A stretch of 64,000 nt of DNA from Paraburkholderia piptadeniae (GTDB lineage Bacteria > Pseudomonadota > Gammaproteobacteria > Burkholderiales > Burkholderiaceae). Both the position numbers and the translations under genes were made by a program. Positions within the stretch are counted from its first letter, which is position 1. The number at the start of each line of letters is the position of its first letter. Positions 49,861 to 59,092 of this stretch are shown here, one piece after another. The stretch covers positions 158,171 through 222,170 of the forward strand of contig NZ_CYGY02000017.1 in assembly GCF_900007165.1 (NCBI RefSeq), in the 5' to 3' direction. The notes under the pieces were generated by a model, which was not told the DNA's origin, did not search any database, and saw nothing but the letters and a program-made list of their open reading frames with translations.

Positions 49861-50442
49861 ATGAAGAACGCATTGCGACCCGTGCTGGTGCTGTTCGTCG
49901 CGCTGACGGTGGTGACCGGCATCGTGTATCCCGTTGTCGTCACGGCGGTCAGCCAGGCGGTATTTCCGCATCAGGCGAACGGCAGCCTCATCGAGAAGGA
50001 CGGCAAGACGGTCGGCTCGGAAATCATCGGACAGCAGTTCGATGCGCCATATTACTTCTGGGGGCGCCTGTCGGCCACGACGCCGAATCCATATAACGCG
50101 CAGGGCTCCGGTGGCTCGAACCTCGGCCCGACCAACCCGGCGCTCGCCGATGAAGTGAAGGGGCGCCTCGCCGCGCTTCACGATGCCGATCCGTCGAACA
50201 CGGCACCCGTGCCTGTCGATCTGGCTACGTCGTCGGGTAGCGGCCTCGACCCGGATATTTCGCCGGCTGCGGCCGCGTATCAGGCCGATCGCGTCGCGAA
50301 GGCTCGCGGACTGTCCCGCGAGCAGGTGGACGGATTGATCGCGCAGAACATGTCGGGGCGGCAACTCGGCGTATTGGGCGAGCGCCGTGTGAATGTGCTG
50401 AAGCTCAACCTCGCGCTCGACCAGCTCAGGCCGATGCATTGA
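49861..50442 (+). CDS. kdpC: potassium-transporting ATPase subunit KdpC
   Basis: Single-pass subunit of 193 residues; one N-terminal helix and a periplasmic domain with [20 protein letters not shown] and the C-terminal [14 protein letters not shown]. It is needed for assembly and high affinity. It follows kdpB after 85 bases and leads to kdpD. Confidence 0.96.
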   Translation: MKNALRPVLVLFVALTVVTGIVYPVVVTAVSQAVFPHQANGSLIEKDGKTVGSEIIGQQFDAPYYFWGRLSATTPNPYNAQGSGGSNLGPTNPALADEVKGRLAALHDADPSNTAPVPVDLATSSGSGLDPDISPAAAAYQADRVAKARGLSREQVDGLIAQNMSGRQLGVLGERRVNVLKLNLALDQLRPMH

Positions 50443-50527
50443 GGCCCTCGCAACGCGGCACGCGGCCAGGGCGCGTGCCGCTAAAACGTGATAGCCCGAT
50501 GACGGGATGACCCGCAGGGGAGGCGCG

Positions 50528-53344
50528 ATGAACCGGCCCGATCCCGACGAACTGCTGGACAGGATCCAGCGCGATGAAGAAAAGAGCCAGCGCGGCCGGC
50601 TCAAGATATTCTTTGGTGCATCGGCCGGCGTCGGCAAGACGTTTGCAATGTTGCAGGCCGCAAGGCGTCGCAAGGACGAAGGCGTCGATGTCGTCGTGGG
50701 CATCGTCGAAACGCATGGGCGCAAGGAAACGCTCGCACTGATCGAAGGCCTGGAGTTCATTGCGCCGGCACGAATCGAATATCGCGGCCGGTTGCTCGCC
50801 GAGTTCGATCTCGACGCCGCGCTCGCGCGCAAGCCACAGCTCATTCTGGTTGATGAACTCGCGCATTCGAACGTCCAGGGCAGCCGGCATCTGAAGCGCT
50901 GGCAGGACGTGCAGGAGTTGCTCGACGCGGGCATCGACGTCTACACGACGGTCAACGTCCAGCATCTCGAGAGCCTGAACGATGTGGTCGGGCAGATCAC
51001 GGGCATCCGTGTGTGGGAGACGGTGCCCGACCGCGTGTTCGATCTCGCCGACGAGGTGACGCTCGTCGATCTGCCACCGGAGGAACTGCTCGACCGTCTG
51101 CGCGAAGGCAAGGTGTATATGCCGCAGCAGGCGGAGCACGCCGTCCGCAATTTTTTCCGCAAGGGCAATCTGATCGCGCTGCGCGAACTGGCGCTGCGCC
51201 GAACCGCAGATCGTGTCGATGCGCAGATGCGCGAGTACCGCGCCGATCAGTCGATCGAGCGTATCTGGCAGGCGCGCGAACGCATCATCGTGTGCGTCGG
51301 CGCGGGCCAGGAGAGCAGCAATCTCGTGCGAGCGGCGGCTCGTCTTGCATCGAGCCAGAAAGCGGACTGGCTCGCCGTGTATGTCGAGACGCCCAGGCTT
51401 CAGCGTCTGCCCGACCCGATTCGCAAGCGCACGCTCGACGCACTCAGGCTCGCCTCCGAACTGGGCGCGGAAACGGTGACGCTGCAGGGCGACGACGTCG
51501 CGCCCACGGTCATTGCCTACGCGCGCATGCGCAACGTCTCGAAGCTGGTGGTGGGCGCATCGTCGTTGGCGGGATGGCGCGCGCGGCTGACACCCTCTGT
51601 CGCGCAGCAGATGGTCTGGTCCGCGCGCGATATCGACGTCACGCTCGTCAATTCCGGCGCCGTGCGCGAGGCCGCCGAGCGTCACGATGCTGTGCGCGGT
51701 TTCGCCGGGCCCGGCACGGAAACGCGCCGTTCTTCTGGTGCTGCTTACGCGTATGCGTTCGCCATCTGTGCGGCGATTACGGCCGTCGCCAGCGGTTTGC
51801 TCGACCGGATCGCGCTCGCCAATCTCGTGATGCTGTATCTGCTCGGCGCTGTGTTCACGGCTGCACGGCTGGGGCGCGGACCAGGCGTGATGTTCTCGTT
51901 TCTCGGCGTAGCGGCCTTCGATTTCTTCTTCGTGCCGCCGCGCATGTCGTTCACCGTCGCCGACACGCAATATCTGCTGACCTTCGCCGTGATGCTGATG
52001 ACGTCGCTGACGATCAGTCACCTGACGGCAAGCCTGAAGCGTCAGGCGCGTCTCGCCACGCTGCGCGAGCGCCGTACCGGCGCGATGTTCGCGATGACGC
52101 GGGAACTCGGTGGCGCGCTGATGACGGACCAGATCATCGAGATTGGCATGCGTCACGTGAGCGAGGTGTTTCAGGCTCGCACGGCGATCCTGCTGCCCGA
52201 TAGCGCGGAGAAGGTGCGGCCCAAGGTCGAGAATCCCGATCCGGCGATGACGCTCGACGACGCGGATCTCGATCGCGATATCGCCCAATGGGTCTATGAC
52301 CAGCAGAAGCCGGCCGGTCACGGGACGGAGACGCTGCCGGCGGCGACGGCCCTGTATCTGCCGCTGAAGGCACCGATGCGCACGCGCGGCGTGATGGCCC
52401 TTCTGGGCGCGCGGATGGATGAGTTTGCCGTGCCGGAGCAACGCCGCATGCTCGATACGTTCGTCGCGCAGATCGCGCTGGCGCTCGAACGGGTGCACTA
52501 CGTCGAGATCGCGCAGGACGCACTCGTCAGCATGGAATCGGAGCGTCTGCGCAATTCGCTGCTGTCCGCGATTTCGCACGATCTGCGTACGCCGCTGACG
52601 GCGATCGTGGGTTTCGCATCGGTGCTTGCTGAACAGGGTGGGGCGGCGTCGGGTGGGCGTCAGGCACAGGAACTCGCCGAAGCGATTCACGACGAGGCAC
52701 TGAGGATGACGGGTGTCGTCACCAATCTGCTCGACATGGCGCGTCTGCAGGAAGGCAGCATGCGGCTGAACCGCCAGTGGTCGTCGATCGAGGAAGTGGT
52801 CGGTGCTGCCATCAGGGACTCCCGGCGCATGCTCGGCAAACGCCGGATCCAGACCCGCATCCCTTCGGATCTTCCACTCGTGCAGCTTGATGCGGTACTG
52901 GTGGAACGCCTGTTTGCGAACCTGTTCGAGAACGCGGCCAAGTACACACCGGCCGACTCGACGCTGATGATCGATGCATCGGTGCTGCGTGACGATGGCC
53001 ATCGTCATGTCCGGGTCGAGGTGACAGATAGCGGACCGGGTCTGCCGGCGGGCATGGAGTCACGCGTGTTCGACAAGTTCACCCGTGGGGAAAAGGAATC
53101 CGCAAAGCCGGGGATCGGTCTGGGTCTGTCCATCTGCCGGGCGATTGTCGAGGCGCACGGGGGCAGGATAGGCGCGTCGAACCGGACCGATGAAAGCGGT
53201 CATGTGCTGGGCGCGACGTTCTGGTTCCTGCTGCCGGCAGATGAGAACCCGCCGGATGAGAGTGGGGTCATCGAACCTCCCGACGAAGCGGTTGAGCCAG
53301 CCCAGGCAGCCCACGCGATCAACACGACGCCGGGTCGTGGTTAG
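50528..53344 (+). CDS. kdpD: sensor histidine kinase KdpD
   Basis: Sensor of 938 residues. The N-terminal KdpD domain has a Walker A (FFGASAGVGKTFAML, about residues 32-46), followed by a Usp-like domain (about 250-370), the four-helix DUF4118 membrane region (about 400-500), a GAF-like domain, the HisKA box with His684 in SAISHDLRTPLTAIVG and the HATPase (about 780-910: NLFENAAKY, GLGLSICRAIVEAHGG). The start with GGGGAGGCGCG at 50528 is chosen. It senses potassium limitation and phosphorylates KdpE. Confidence 0.97.
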   Translation: MNRPDPDELLDRIQRDEEKSQRGRLKIFFGASAGVGKTFAMLQAARRRKDEGVDVVVGIVETHGRKETLALIEGLEFIAPARIEYRGRLLAEFDLDAALARKPQLILVDELAHSNVQGSRHLKRWQDVQELLDAGIDVYTTVNVQHLESLNDVVGQITGIRVWETVPDRVFDLADEVTLVDLPPEELLDRLREGKVYMPQQAEHAVRNFFRKGNLIALRELALRRTADRVDAQMREYRADQSIERIWQARERIIVCVGAGQESSNLVRAAARLASSQKADWLAVYVETPRLQRLPDPIRKRTLDALRLASELGAETVTLQGDDVAPTVIAYARMRNVSKLVVGASSLAGWRARLTPSVAQQMVWSARDIDVTLVNSGAVREAAERHDAVRGFAGPGTETRRSSGAAYAYAFAICAAITAVASGLLDRIALANLVMLYLLGAVFTAARLGRGPGVMFSFLGVAAFDFFFVPPRMSFTVADTQYLLTFAVMLMTSLTISHLTASLKRQARLATLRERRTGAMFAMTRELGGALMTDQIIEIGMRHVSEVFQARTAILLPDSAEKVRPKVENPDPAMTLDDADLDRDIAQWVYDQQKPAGHGTETLPAATALYLPLKAPMRTRGVMALLGARMDEFAVPEQRRMLDTFVAQIALALERVHYVEIAQDALVSMESERLRNSLLSAISHDLRTPLTAIVGFASVLAEQGGAASGGRQAQELAEAIHDEALRMTGVVTNLLDMARLQEGSMRLNRQWSSIEEVVGAAIRDSRRMLGKRRIQTRIPSDLPLVQLDAVLVERLFANLFENAAKYTPADSTLMIDASVLRDDGHRHVRVEVTDSGPGLPAGMESRVFDKFTRGEKESAKPGIGLGLSICRAIVEAHGGRIGASNRTDESGHVLGATFWFLLPADENPPDESGVIEPPDEAVEPAQAAHAINTTPGRG

Positions 53345-53347
53345 GTC

Positions 53348-54046
53348 ATGACAGAACCTCTTCTCACCATCATCCTGATCGAAGACGAAAAACATATCCG
53401 GCGCTTCGTGCGTGCTTCGCTGGAACGCGAGGGCATGCGTGTCGTCGAAGCTGGGACGGGGCGCGAGGGGCTCTCCACGGCGGCCGTTTCCCGTCCGGAC
53501 CTGGTGATCGTCGATCTGGGGCTACCCGATATCGACGGCGTCGAAGTGATCCGCGTGCTGAGGGACTGGTCTGCTGTGCCCGCCATTGTCCTCTCGGCGC
53601 GGTCGAAAGAAGAAGACAAGGTCGCGGCATTGAACGCCGGCGCGGACGACTACATCACGAAGCCGTTTGGCGCGGCTGAGCTGACGGCCCGGATCCGGGC
53701 GCTGTTGCGTCGGCAGAGTTGCAGTGGCACAAACGGGATGTCGAAAATTGCGTTCGGCGACGTTCTGGTGGACTTCGACGCGCGGGTGGTCGAACGCGAT
53801 GGCCACACGATCCATCTGACGCCAATCGAATACAGGCTGCTGGTGGCACTGGCGCGTCACGCGGGTTGCGTGCCGACACAGCGCCAGTTGTTGCAGGAGG
53901 TCTGGGGACCCGCTCATGCTGAGAACGCGCATTATCTGCGCATCTACATGGGACATTTGCGGCACAAGCTCGAGCGTGATCCGGCGCAGCCGGTGCACAT
54001 CGTCACCGAAACGGGCGTGGGTTATCGGCTGGTCGGCGTGAGGTAG
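53348..54046 (+). CDS. kdpE: response regulator KdpE
   Basis: OmpR-family regulator, 232 residues. The receiver domain carries Asp56 (DLVIVDLGLPDIDG) and Lys in DDYITKPFGAAEL; the DNA-binding winged helix is in LTPIEYRLLVALARHAG and AENAHYLRIYMGHLRHKLE. Three bases separate it from kdpD. It activates kdp on potassium limitation, and likely also the stress-protein gene after it. Confidence 0.97.
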   Translation: MTEPLLTIILIEDEKHIRRFVRASLEREGMRVVEAGTGREGLSTAAVSRPDLVIVDLGLPDIDGVEVIRVLRDWSAVPAIVLSARSKEEDKVAALNAGADDYITKPFGAAELTARIRALLRRQSCSGTNGMSKIAFGDVLVDFDARVVERDGHTIHLTPIEYRLLVALARHAGCVPTQRQLLQEVWGPAHAENAHYLRIYMGHLRHKLERDPAQPVHIVTETGVGYRLVGVR

Positions 54047-54102
54047 GCGGCGAGGACCTGGCATGTATGGAACGTGAGGTGTAGCGCCGCTGGAGATTGA
54101 TA

Positions 54103-54114
54103 GCGTTTTTACAC
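54103..54114 (+). promoter_or_regulatory. KdpE-like motif upstream of the stress-protein gene
   Basis: GCGTTTTTACAC, differing from the kdp-upstream motif (45516) by one base, 79 bases before the Usp gene start and 57 bases after the kdpE stop. Confidence 0.48.
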
Positions 54115-54193
54115 CTGCCGTACAAATTTTTTCGGCGTCTTGATGGGCGGCGTGCTGCAATGAAAGCAGGGAAGATCCCTGTCGAGGCTGAAG

Positions 54194-54610
54194 ATGTTGA
54201 AGCTGCTGATCCCCGTGCTTTGCGAGGCGGGCGCGCTCGAAGCCGCGCGCCACGCGGTGTTTCTTTTTGCTGAAAAATGCGTGGCGCAGGTCGAACTGAT
54301 CGAAGTGCTGGACGAGGTGGGCGAAGGGCGCACTGTGGCGTTCCAGTCGCGTGCGGCGTTGCGGCGGCGCGAGAAGCTGTCGATGCGCGATGCGCTGGCG
54401 CGGACTTGCGCGATACTCGATGATGCCGGTGTGCCCTATACGTGGAAGCGTATTTTTGGTCCCCCTGAAAAATCCATCGCCACGTATGCCGCGAGAGATG
54501 GCGCGGATGTCGTGGTGCTCGACGCGAGTGGTCTGGGGTTCTTCCGGAAGTGGGGCATGCTCGCCAGATTGTGGCGGCTGAGTCCCAAGCCCATCACGAT
54601 GCTGCATTGA
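54194..54610 (+). CDS. universal stress protein (UspA family)
   Basis: 138 residues, beginning MLKLLIPVLCEAGALEAARH. A Usp fold is seen with the C-terminal block IATYAARDGADVVVLDASGL. The full ATP-binding motif G-2x-G-9x-G(S/T) is not clear, so nucleotide binding is doubtful. It is downstream of kdpE with no visible terminator, and with a KdpE-like motif in the gap. Many KdpD and KimA-type proteins carry Usp domains, which suggests a part in potassium stress. Confidence 0.75.
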   Translation: MLKLLIPVLCEAGALEAARHAVFLFAEKCVAQVELIEVLDEVGEGRTVAFQSRAALRRREKLSMRDALARTCAILDDAGVPYTWKRIFGPPEKSIATYAARDGADVVVLDASGLGFFRKWGMLARLWRLSPKPITMLH

Positions 54611-55122
54611 CAGGGGATGTACCGCGGTCGTCGAACCGGACGACGGACGCTCAATGTCTGCCATCGGATGATTGTGGAGGTCATTCTGCGAAGTACTGCG
54701 GAAGCGCGCGCTGGGAACGGACGCCTACCGTCGGTTGCTTCGCTTGTGACCGTTGCCTTCAACGACTTCTATAGCGGCAACTTGTCTCGCCGCCTGTTCG
54801 TCTTGTTACGCGCTCGCGTCTGCCGACATGAGCAGGTGCCGAACAAATCAAAGTTGGTTTGCCAACCGATTCAAAGAGATGGTCGGCCGCTACACCCCCG
54901 GACACGGTCATTGACGTTGCGCCACCCCGAAGCGCTGTTGCGGGTCGCTCACCGCCGACCGCGAAGCGGTGGACTTCCCGGGCCGGCCACAACCGGTTAT
55001 TCGACATCGCTATGTGAGCGATCTTATGATTGGGCGAGGTAGCAAGTTTCAAACTTGCAATCCTTCGCGTCCCGAATGCGGCGCCTTTTCCACGGGAGCG
55101 CTCCCCAAAGACGGAGTCAACC
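54611..55122. other. 512-base gap without a supported gene
   Basis: Open frames here have no family match and no ribosome-binding site. The last 40 bases hold the ribosome-binding site of the channel gene (GGAG). No strong hairpin was recognised. Confidence 0.5.
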
Positions 55123-55560
55123 ATGCTGCACAATGTACTGGCCGCCGCTCCGGTCATGGTCCTGTGCCTGCTGCTGCAAGGCGTGGTCGTAGCCATCTGC
55201 CTGCGCCGCTACGCGAGCTTCCGGAGCACATTTCAGGATCAGGCAGCGCTGTGGGTGGATGTCCTGCTATTGATAACCGTGATGCTGCTGACCTTGCTCT
55301 GCAATTTCGCCCAGATGGCAATCTGGGCTGCGCTGTTCATACTCTTGGGCGAGTTTTCCGATTTCACCACTGCTCTGTACCACTCCGCGGTCAACTTCAT
55401 CACGCTGGGTTACGGCGACATTGTCATGTCCAAGCAATGGCGCATGCTTGGCCCAATTGAAGCTGCCAACGGTATCTTGATGTTCGGAGTCTCAACCTCG
55501 GTGATGACGGCTGCGGTCATGGATGTGATTAAGTACCATGCTCGGCTGCAGCGGGAGTAG
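55123..55560 (+). CDS. two-helix potassium channel (Ion_trans_2)
   Basis: 145 residues. Three to four hydrophobic segments: one N-terminal anchor, then a helix-pore-helix unit with selectivity filter NFITLGYGDIVMSK (TLGYGD in place of TVGYG). The start MLHNVLAAAP has ACGGAGTCAACC upstream. No cytoplasmic RCK domain is present. It probably forms tetramers. Together with the KimA-type and kdp genes it forms a potassium block. Confidence 0.82.
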   Translation: MLHNVLAAAPVMVLCLLLQGVVVAICLRRYASFRSTFQDQAALWVDVLLLITVMLLTLLCNFAQMAIWAALFILLGEFSDFTTALYHSAVNFITLGYGDIVMSKQWRMLGPIEAANGILMFGVSTSVMTAAVMDVIKYHARLQRE

Positions 55561-55625
55561 CCGCGAAGGCACCGCACATGCCAAATGCCGGGACGCCGGG
55601 ATGGGCCATACTCGGCACTTCGCGG
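55561..55625 (+). repeat. inverted repeat right after the channel gene
   Basis: CCGCGAAG at 55561-55568 and CTTCGCGG at 55618-55625 pair perfectly; the stop codon of the channel gene lies just before. It could protect or end the transcript, but no T run follows. Confidence 0.35.
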
Positions 55626-55992
55626 CTCAGGTAGAGCAGTTGCCTAAAAGTTGGCCAACGCGCCTAAACGGTCATGCCGTTTGCGGTGAATGACCGCTGT
55701 ATTTTTGTCAACGGCCGTCGGGCCAACACTAGCACGTAAGGCTGCTTTGGGGTCGCAAGTACGCATCCGCATCAGCGACACGTGACATTCGCGGTCGCGG
55801 ACGTCCGAATGGCAGAAATGAAACTCCGAGCTGCCTCACAAACGTCGACCCGTGAGTGTCGGCTCAGGCCGAACTGTCTTCATGGCACACTCCCACAAGA
55901 AAGATGGGGGTTTGATTCTGTAACCGCCAGCCGGACGTACGCTGATGATTGGTTCGCCGGAGGTTCACAATCGTGCCAATTGCCTTCTGTAG

Positions 55993-56199
55993 TCCAACAT
56001 CGCCGCCCAGGTGCTCAACGCTTTGCTGCTGCCCCTGGTTGCAGGATGGCTGATCGCGCTGGCGAGCGGCACTATGTTGCCCGCAGCGGAGCGAGTGGGC
56101 GGCGCATTTCGCGTGGCGCCGATCATTGGCGTGAGCATCGCGTGCGGTCGGTATCGTCGGGGCGCTCGGCGTGTTGCTGTGCGGCCGATCAGACATGCC
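55993..56199 (+). pseudogene. remnant resembling the C-terminus of an NRAMP metal transporter
   Basis: The frame reads NIAAQVLNALLLPLVAGWLI then ALASGTMLPAAERVGG and IIGVSIA, then shifts by one base and continues AVGIVGALGVLLCG. The pattern of two hydrophobic segments with QVLNALLLPLV looks like the last helices of an NRAMP-type transporter. The upstream rest is gone. Family assignment is by eye. Confidence 0.4.
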
Positions 56200-56220
56200 G
56201 GGCGATCATCGGCCGGCATG

Positions 56221-56721
56221 TCAAAAGTCGGCCACGATAAAGCGGCGCAATTGACGCACGAACTCCGCGCGGGCGGCGGCAGGCAGTTGCCGTCCGACGG
56301 GAATACGCTGCCAGCCGTCGCAAAGGTAGACAGCGCCATCGCTGTCGCCGAGAGACACGGCCGAGCGGGCCGCATTCATCCGATACATCGTGCGGCGTCC
56401 GCGCTCGTGTACTTCGACGATCACGAACGGGGGCGCGAACGTCAGCACCTCGCCGTCCGTCGCGTGCCTGGAGTAGGCGATAAAGGCGATGCCGACGGCC
56501 ACGGTGCAAAGCATCGAGAAGGGCAGCGCGAGCCACACGCCGAATGCGAGTGCCGCTGCCACGCCGATCGCGAGGACGAGCGCCATGAGGAACACGGTCG
56601 CGGCGAGCGACTGCCGCGGCGTGAGGGAGCAGTTGCGCTTGAGGCGCCACTCGCGGCTCGGCACACCCCCTTCGCCGTCGAAAGGGCCAGGCCCGTACGA
56701 CCGTCTGAAGTATGCGTACAT
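56221..56721 (-). CDS. DUF2244 membrane protein
   Basis: Protein of 166 residues with two adjacent membrane helices (about 40-85: LAATVFLMALVLAIGVAAAL) and the DUF2244 soluble part (VIVEVHERGRRTMYRMNAAR, then PVGRQLPAAARAEFVRQLRR). DUF2244 genes are often linked to cytochrome c oxidase genes, which here lie about 2.4 kb further on. Function is unknown. Confidence 0.8.
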   Translation of the reverse strand: MYAYFRRSYGPGPFDGEGGVPSREWRLKRNCSLTPRQSLAATVFLMALVLAIGVAAALAFGVWLALPFSMLCTVAVGIAFIAYSRHATDGEVLTFAPPFVIVEVHERGRRTMYRMNAARSAVSLGDSDGAVYLCDGWQRIPVGRQLPAAARAEFVRQLRRFIVADF

Positions 56722-56798
56722 GATCGAAAGTCCCGCGTCGTGAAGCCATTCGTGACGCGCAATGCGCGTGCCGCGCTACCGCTCTGCCTTCCTAACTA

Positions 56799-57074
56799 TC
56801 ACACGTTCGAGACGTCGCCCCTCGTCAAGGTAGCGCGGGCGCGCTGCCCCGATCGCAGCGTCCACGACGCTTGCAATGTCACCGTTCCGCTCGCATCGGT
56901 CTCGGCATCGAGCACCGTGACGACGAGCATCCGGGTGTCGGGCGGCGCCGGCGGGTCCAGGAAGATGAACACACCGGCGCTTTCACGGGAGTGGCCAAGC
57001 ATGACGATCTCGACGAGGTGCTCATGTTGTTGAGCGGCGAGCCTTTTCTGCTCTGCAGACCGGTCGATCAGCAC
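56799..57074 (-). pseudogene. possible fragment of a PqiC/ABC-transport auxiliary lipoprotein
   Basis: A 91-residue frame whose central part, TRMLVVTVLDAETDASGTVT then LQASWTLRSG, looks like the beta-strand region of PqiC-type lipoproteins. It has no signal peptide, and the usual first half is missing. The match is weak. Confidence 0.25.
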
Positions 57075-57083
57075 GGCACTGGA

Positions 57084-57617
57084 CTACGACGGGCCGCCCG
57101 CGTCCGCCTTGACCCCGCGAGATGTGTTGCGCTCCAGTCTCATGTACAGGTTCGCCGTCACGATACCGAAGACGATGTGAACGAACAGGCTGGCCGAATT
57201 GCGCGCTTCTGCGAACCACGGAAAAAGCCGTGTCATGCCGTAGAAATTAATCAGGTAAACGGCTACAGCGAAAGCGCCACCCGCCAGTGAAGCCATCCCC
57301 ATGCTCGAGTCAAGGTTGAATGACGTCATGATCAGACCGAGGATAAGCGCCAATACGATGGCAAGGGCAAAATGCACCACAAAGGCCGCGAGCACGATGC
57401 CAATCGAGAATGCTTGCGGCGATTGCAATGCGCCTCGCCCCAGAATGATCGCGGCGACCATGCGTGGGGGCTCCAGCAGACTTCCGCCCGCCATCAGTGC
57501 CATCAGGATGACCCCTAACACCAGGAACACAGTGCCCGCGATGACCCCTGCCAGCACGGCCGCCCGCCAGTCGGGCTGGCCGTGTGTGAAATGATGGGAA
57601 CCCATGTGAAGTTGCAC
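57084..57617 (-). CDS. four-helix membrane protein of unknown function
   Basis: 177 residues with four membrane helices (about 19-45, 65-95, 100-125, 140-165). The start is taken as the GTG at 57617 (MQLHMGSHHF) with GGGAG eight bases upstream; the ATG at 57605 has none. Similar proteins in Burkholderia are sometimes labelled as sodium:proline symporters, which the size does not support. Confidence 0.65.
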   Translation of the reverse strand: MQLHMGSHHFTHGQPDWRAAVLAGVIAGTVFLVLGVILMALMAGGSLLEPPRMVAAIILGRGALQSPQAFSIGIVLAAFVVHFALAIVLALILGLIMTSFNLDSSMGMASLAGGAFAVAVYLINFYGMTRLFPWFAEARNSASLFVHIVFGIVTANLYMRLERNTSRGVKADAGGPS

Positions 57618-57840
57618 AATTTTTCTCCCGATTGATTCGGATAATTCATTCTAGTCCTCCGGTTCGCGAGACTGATAGCGCCGTATGACTATCGCCACCC
57701 CGACGGAGGATCCACGTTCTGGCGACAACGTGCGTGATGGACTGTACGTACAAGAGACTCTTGAGGCACGCCAGTTGTTGGCGGCGGCGGACCTGTCAGC
57801 GGATCGGTAATTAATCTTTTAGCGCGCAGTGGAGGATCAA

Positions 57841-58109
57841 ATGCCTGCGAAACCACGGATCGATCGCGACGCCACGATGGACAAGGCCCAACGCGGGGCG
57901 TTCCGGGACCGGCTGGGGCTTCCGTGCGGCGACGCTTCGACGAACAGTACAAGCCGCCTCCGTTAAAAGGCGACTGCTCGATCGAGTTCGACGTCGACGA
58001 CATGCTCCTGGAAGTACAGGACACTGGAAGCTCGTTCCCCTTAGGCAAATACTCAGGGATAAAAGTACGGATCATTTCGGCGCCCATTCCGCGCTGGAAT
58101 CCGCCTTAA
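57841..58109 (+). pseudogene. hypothetical gene with a frameshift
   Basis: An ATG at 57841 with GTGGAGGATCAA upstream starts MPAKPRIDRDATMDKAQRGA. This frame soon ends, whereas the frame two bases on reads RRRFDEQYKPPPLKGDCSIE, then DMLLEVQDTGSSFPLGKY and stops at 58109. Together they look like one small protein of about 88 residues broken by a shift near 57920. No family is known. Confidence 0.4.
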
Positions 58110-58349
58110 TGGCTGCTTTCGACAACGGACGCAATCGTATCCGTTCGGTTTGCGCCGAAGCGATCGACCAGTACGGCGGCAAAGGAGTACTGTTACATAG
58201 CGGACCTGTTCAGAGTGGACGGCATGGAACCCGATCGCGGCACCACGGCATAGTCCGTGGCGCGTGCCACCGCATACACCTTTGCCTCGGCGCGGGTGAA
58301 GCGTGGCGGCATAGTCTGCAACCGCTAGTCAACGATGGAAGGAGGCCAC
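58110..58349. other. 240-base gap before the stress-protein-like gene
   Basis: No gene is supported. The last bases hold the ribosome-binding site GGAGG of the next gene. Confidence 0.45.
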
Positions 58350-58892
58350 ATGTCGCTCATCGTCGCAGCACGCTTTACGACATTTCCCGCCGCTGAAGAC
58401 GCGGCGCAACGGCTCTTCAATGCCGGTTTCGTCGAGGAGGACGTCACACTGTTTTTCGTCAATCCGCCCGGCCAGCACGGAGGCGATACCGGCACCGACG
58501 CAGACTCGAGGGAGGCGCCGAAGGGTGCCGAGATAGGTGTCACGATTGGCGCAGTGGTTGGCGCCATGGTCGGCGTCGGGATCTTCGCAGCGTTTTCGGC
58601 GCCGCCTATCGTGTCGCTGGCCGCGGCCGGGGTGAGTGCGTATGTCGGGTCATTGGCCGGCGCGATGGTGAGCACGCGTGAAGCCAGCAACGAAGAAATC
58701 CGTGATTCCGGCGTGCTGGTGGCCGTACATGTGTCGCCGGACAGCCAGTGGGAAGCCGCGCGGGTGCTGCGCGATGCGGGAGGCGCGGCGATCGAACGCG
58801 CGACCGGCCGCTGGCAACAAGGGCGGTGGGCCGACTTCGATCCGCTCAGGCAGCCTGTGCCGCTCAACGAATTCGGTGAGAAGCACGCCTGA
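58350..58892 (+). CDS. glycine-zipper-like membrane-associated protein
   Basis: 180 residues starting MSLIVAARFTTFPAAEDAAQ, with GGAGG at 58341-58345. The N-terminal alpha/beta part resembles the ferredoxin-like domain of general stress proteins; a Gly/Ala-rich hydrophobic stretch (about 65-105: GVTIGAVVGAMVGVGIFAAF) may insert into a membrane; and the C-terminal part resumes the alpha/beta fold (VAVHVSPDSQWEAARVLRDA). Function is unknown, probably stress-related. Confidence 0.7.
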   Translation: MSLIVAARFTTFPAAEDAAQRLFNAGFVEEDVTLFFVNPPGQHGGDTGTDADSREAPKGAEIGVTIGAVVGAMVGVGIFAAFSAPPIVSLAAAGVSAYVGSLAGAMVSTREASNEEIRDSGVLVAVHVSPDSQWEAARVLRDAGGAAIERATGRWQQGRWADFDPLRQPVPLNEFGEKHA

Positions 58893-58936
58893 TTTGAAGG
58901 TGTTTTTCGCTGAGATTTTCAGCGAGCCAGGAAACA

Positions 58937-58966
58937 AAAACGGCCCGGCATTTGTCGGGTCGTTTT
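58937..58966. terminator. bidirectional terminator between stress gene and oxidase operon
   Basis: A 13-pair stem (AAAACGGCCCGGC with GTCGGGTCGTTTT, two G-U pairs) around a four-base loop, with A/T-rich ends on both sides, between two convergent transcripts. Confidence 0.82.
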
Positions 58967-59092
58967 GTATTCGGAGCGGTGCGTTCCGGGCAGGCCCTTG
59001 CCGCCGCTCGTCTTGCAGAACGGCTTCAGGCCGAGCTCTTCGAGGAGCGAGGGACGCAACGGCCGTCGCCTGAGGAACGGTCGGCGAAGGGG

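Noticed and set aside
50426..53008. Minus-strand frame of 860 codons opposite kdpD
   Set aside because: Antisense shadow of a well-defined gene.
54617..55042. Plus-strand frame between the Usp and channel genes
   Set aside because: No ribosome-binding site, basic low-information composition, no family.
56011..57033. Plus-strand frame of 340 codons running over DUF2244
   Set aside because: Only its first part looks like protein (NRAMP-like remnant); the rest is the complement of the DUF2244 gene.
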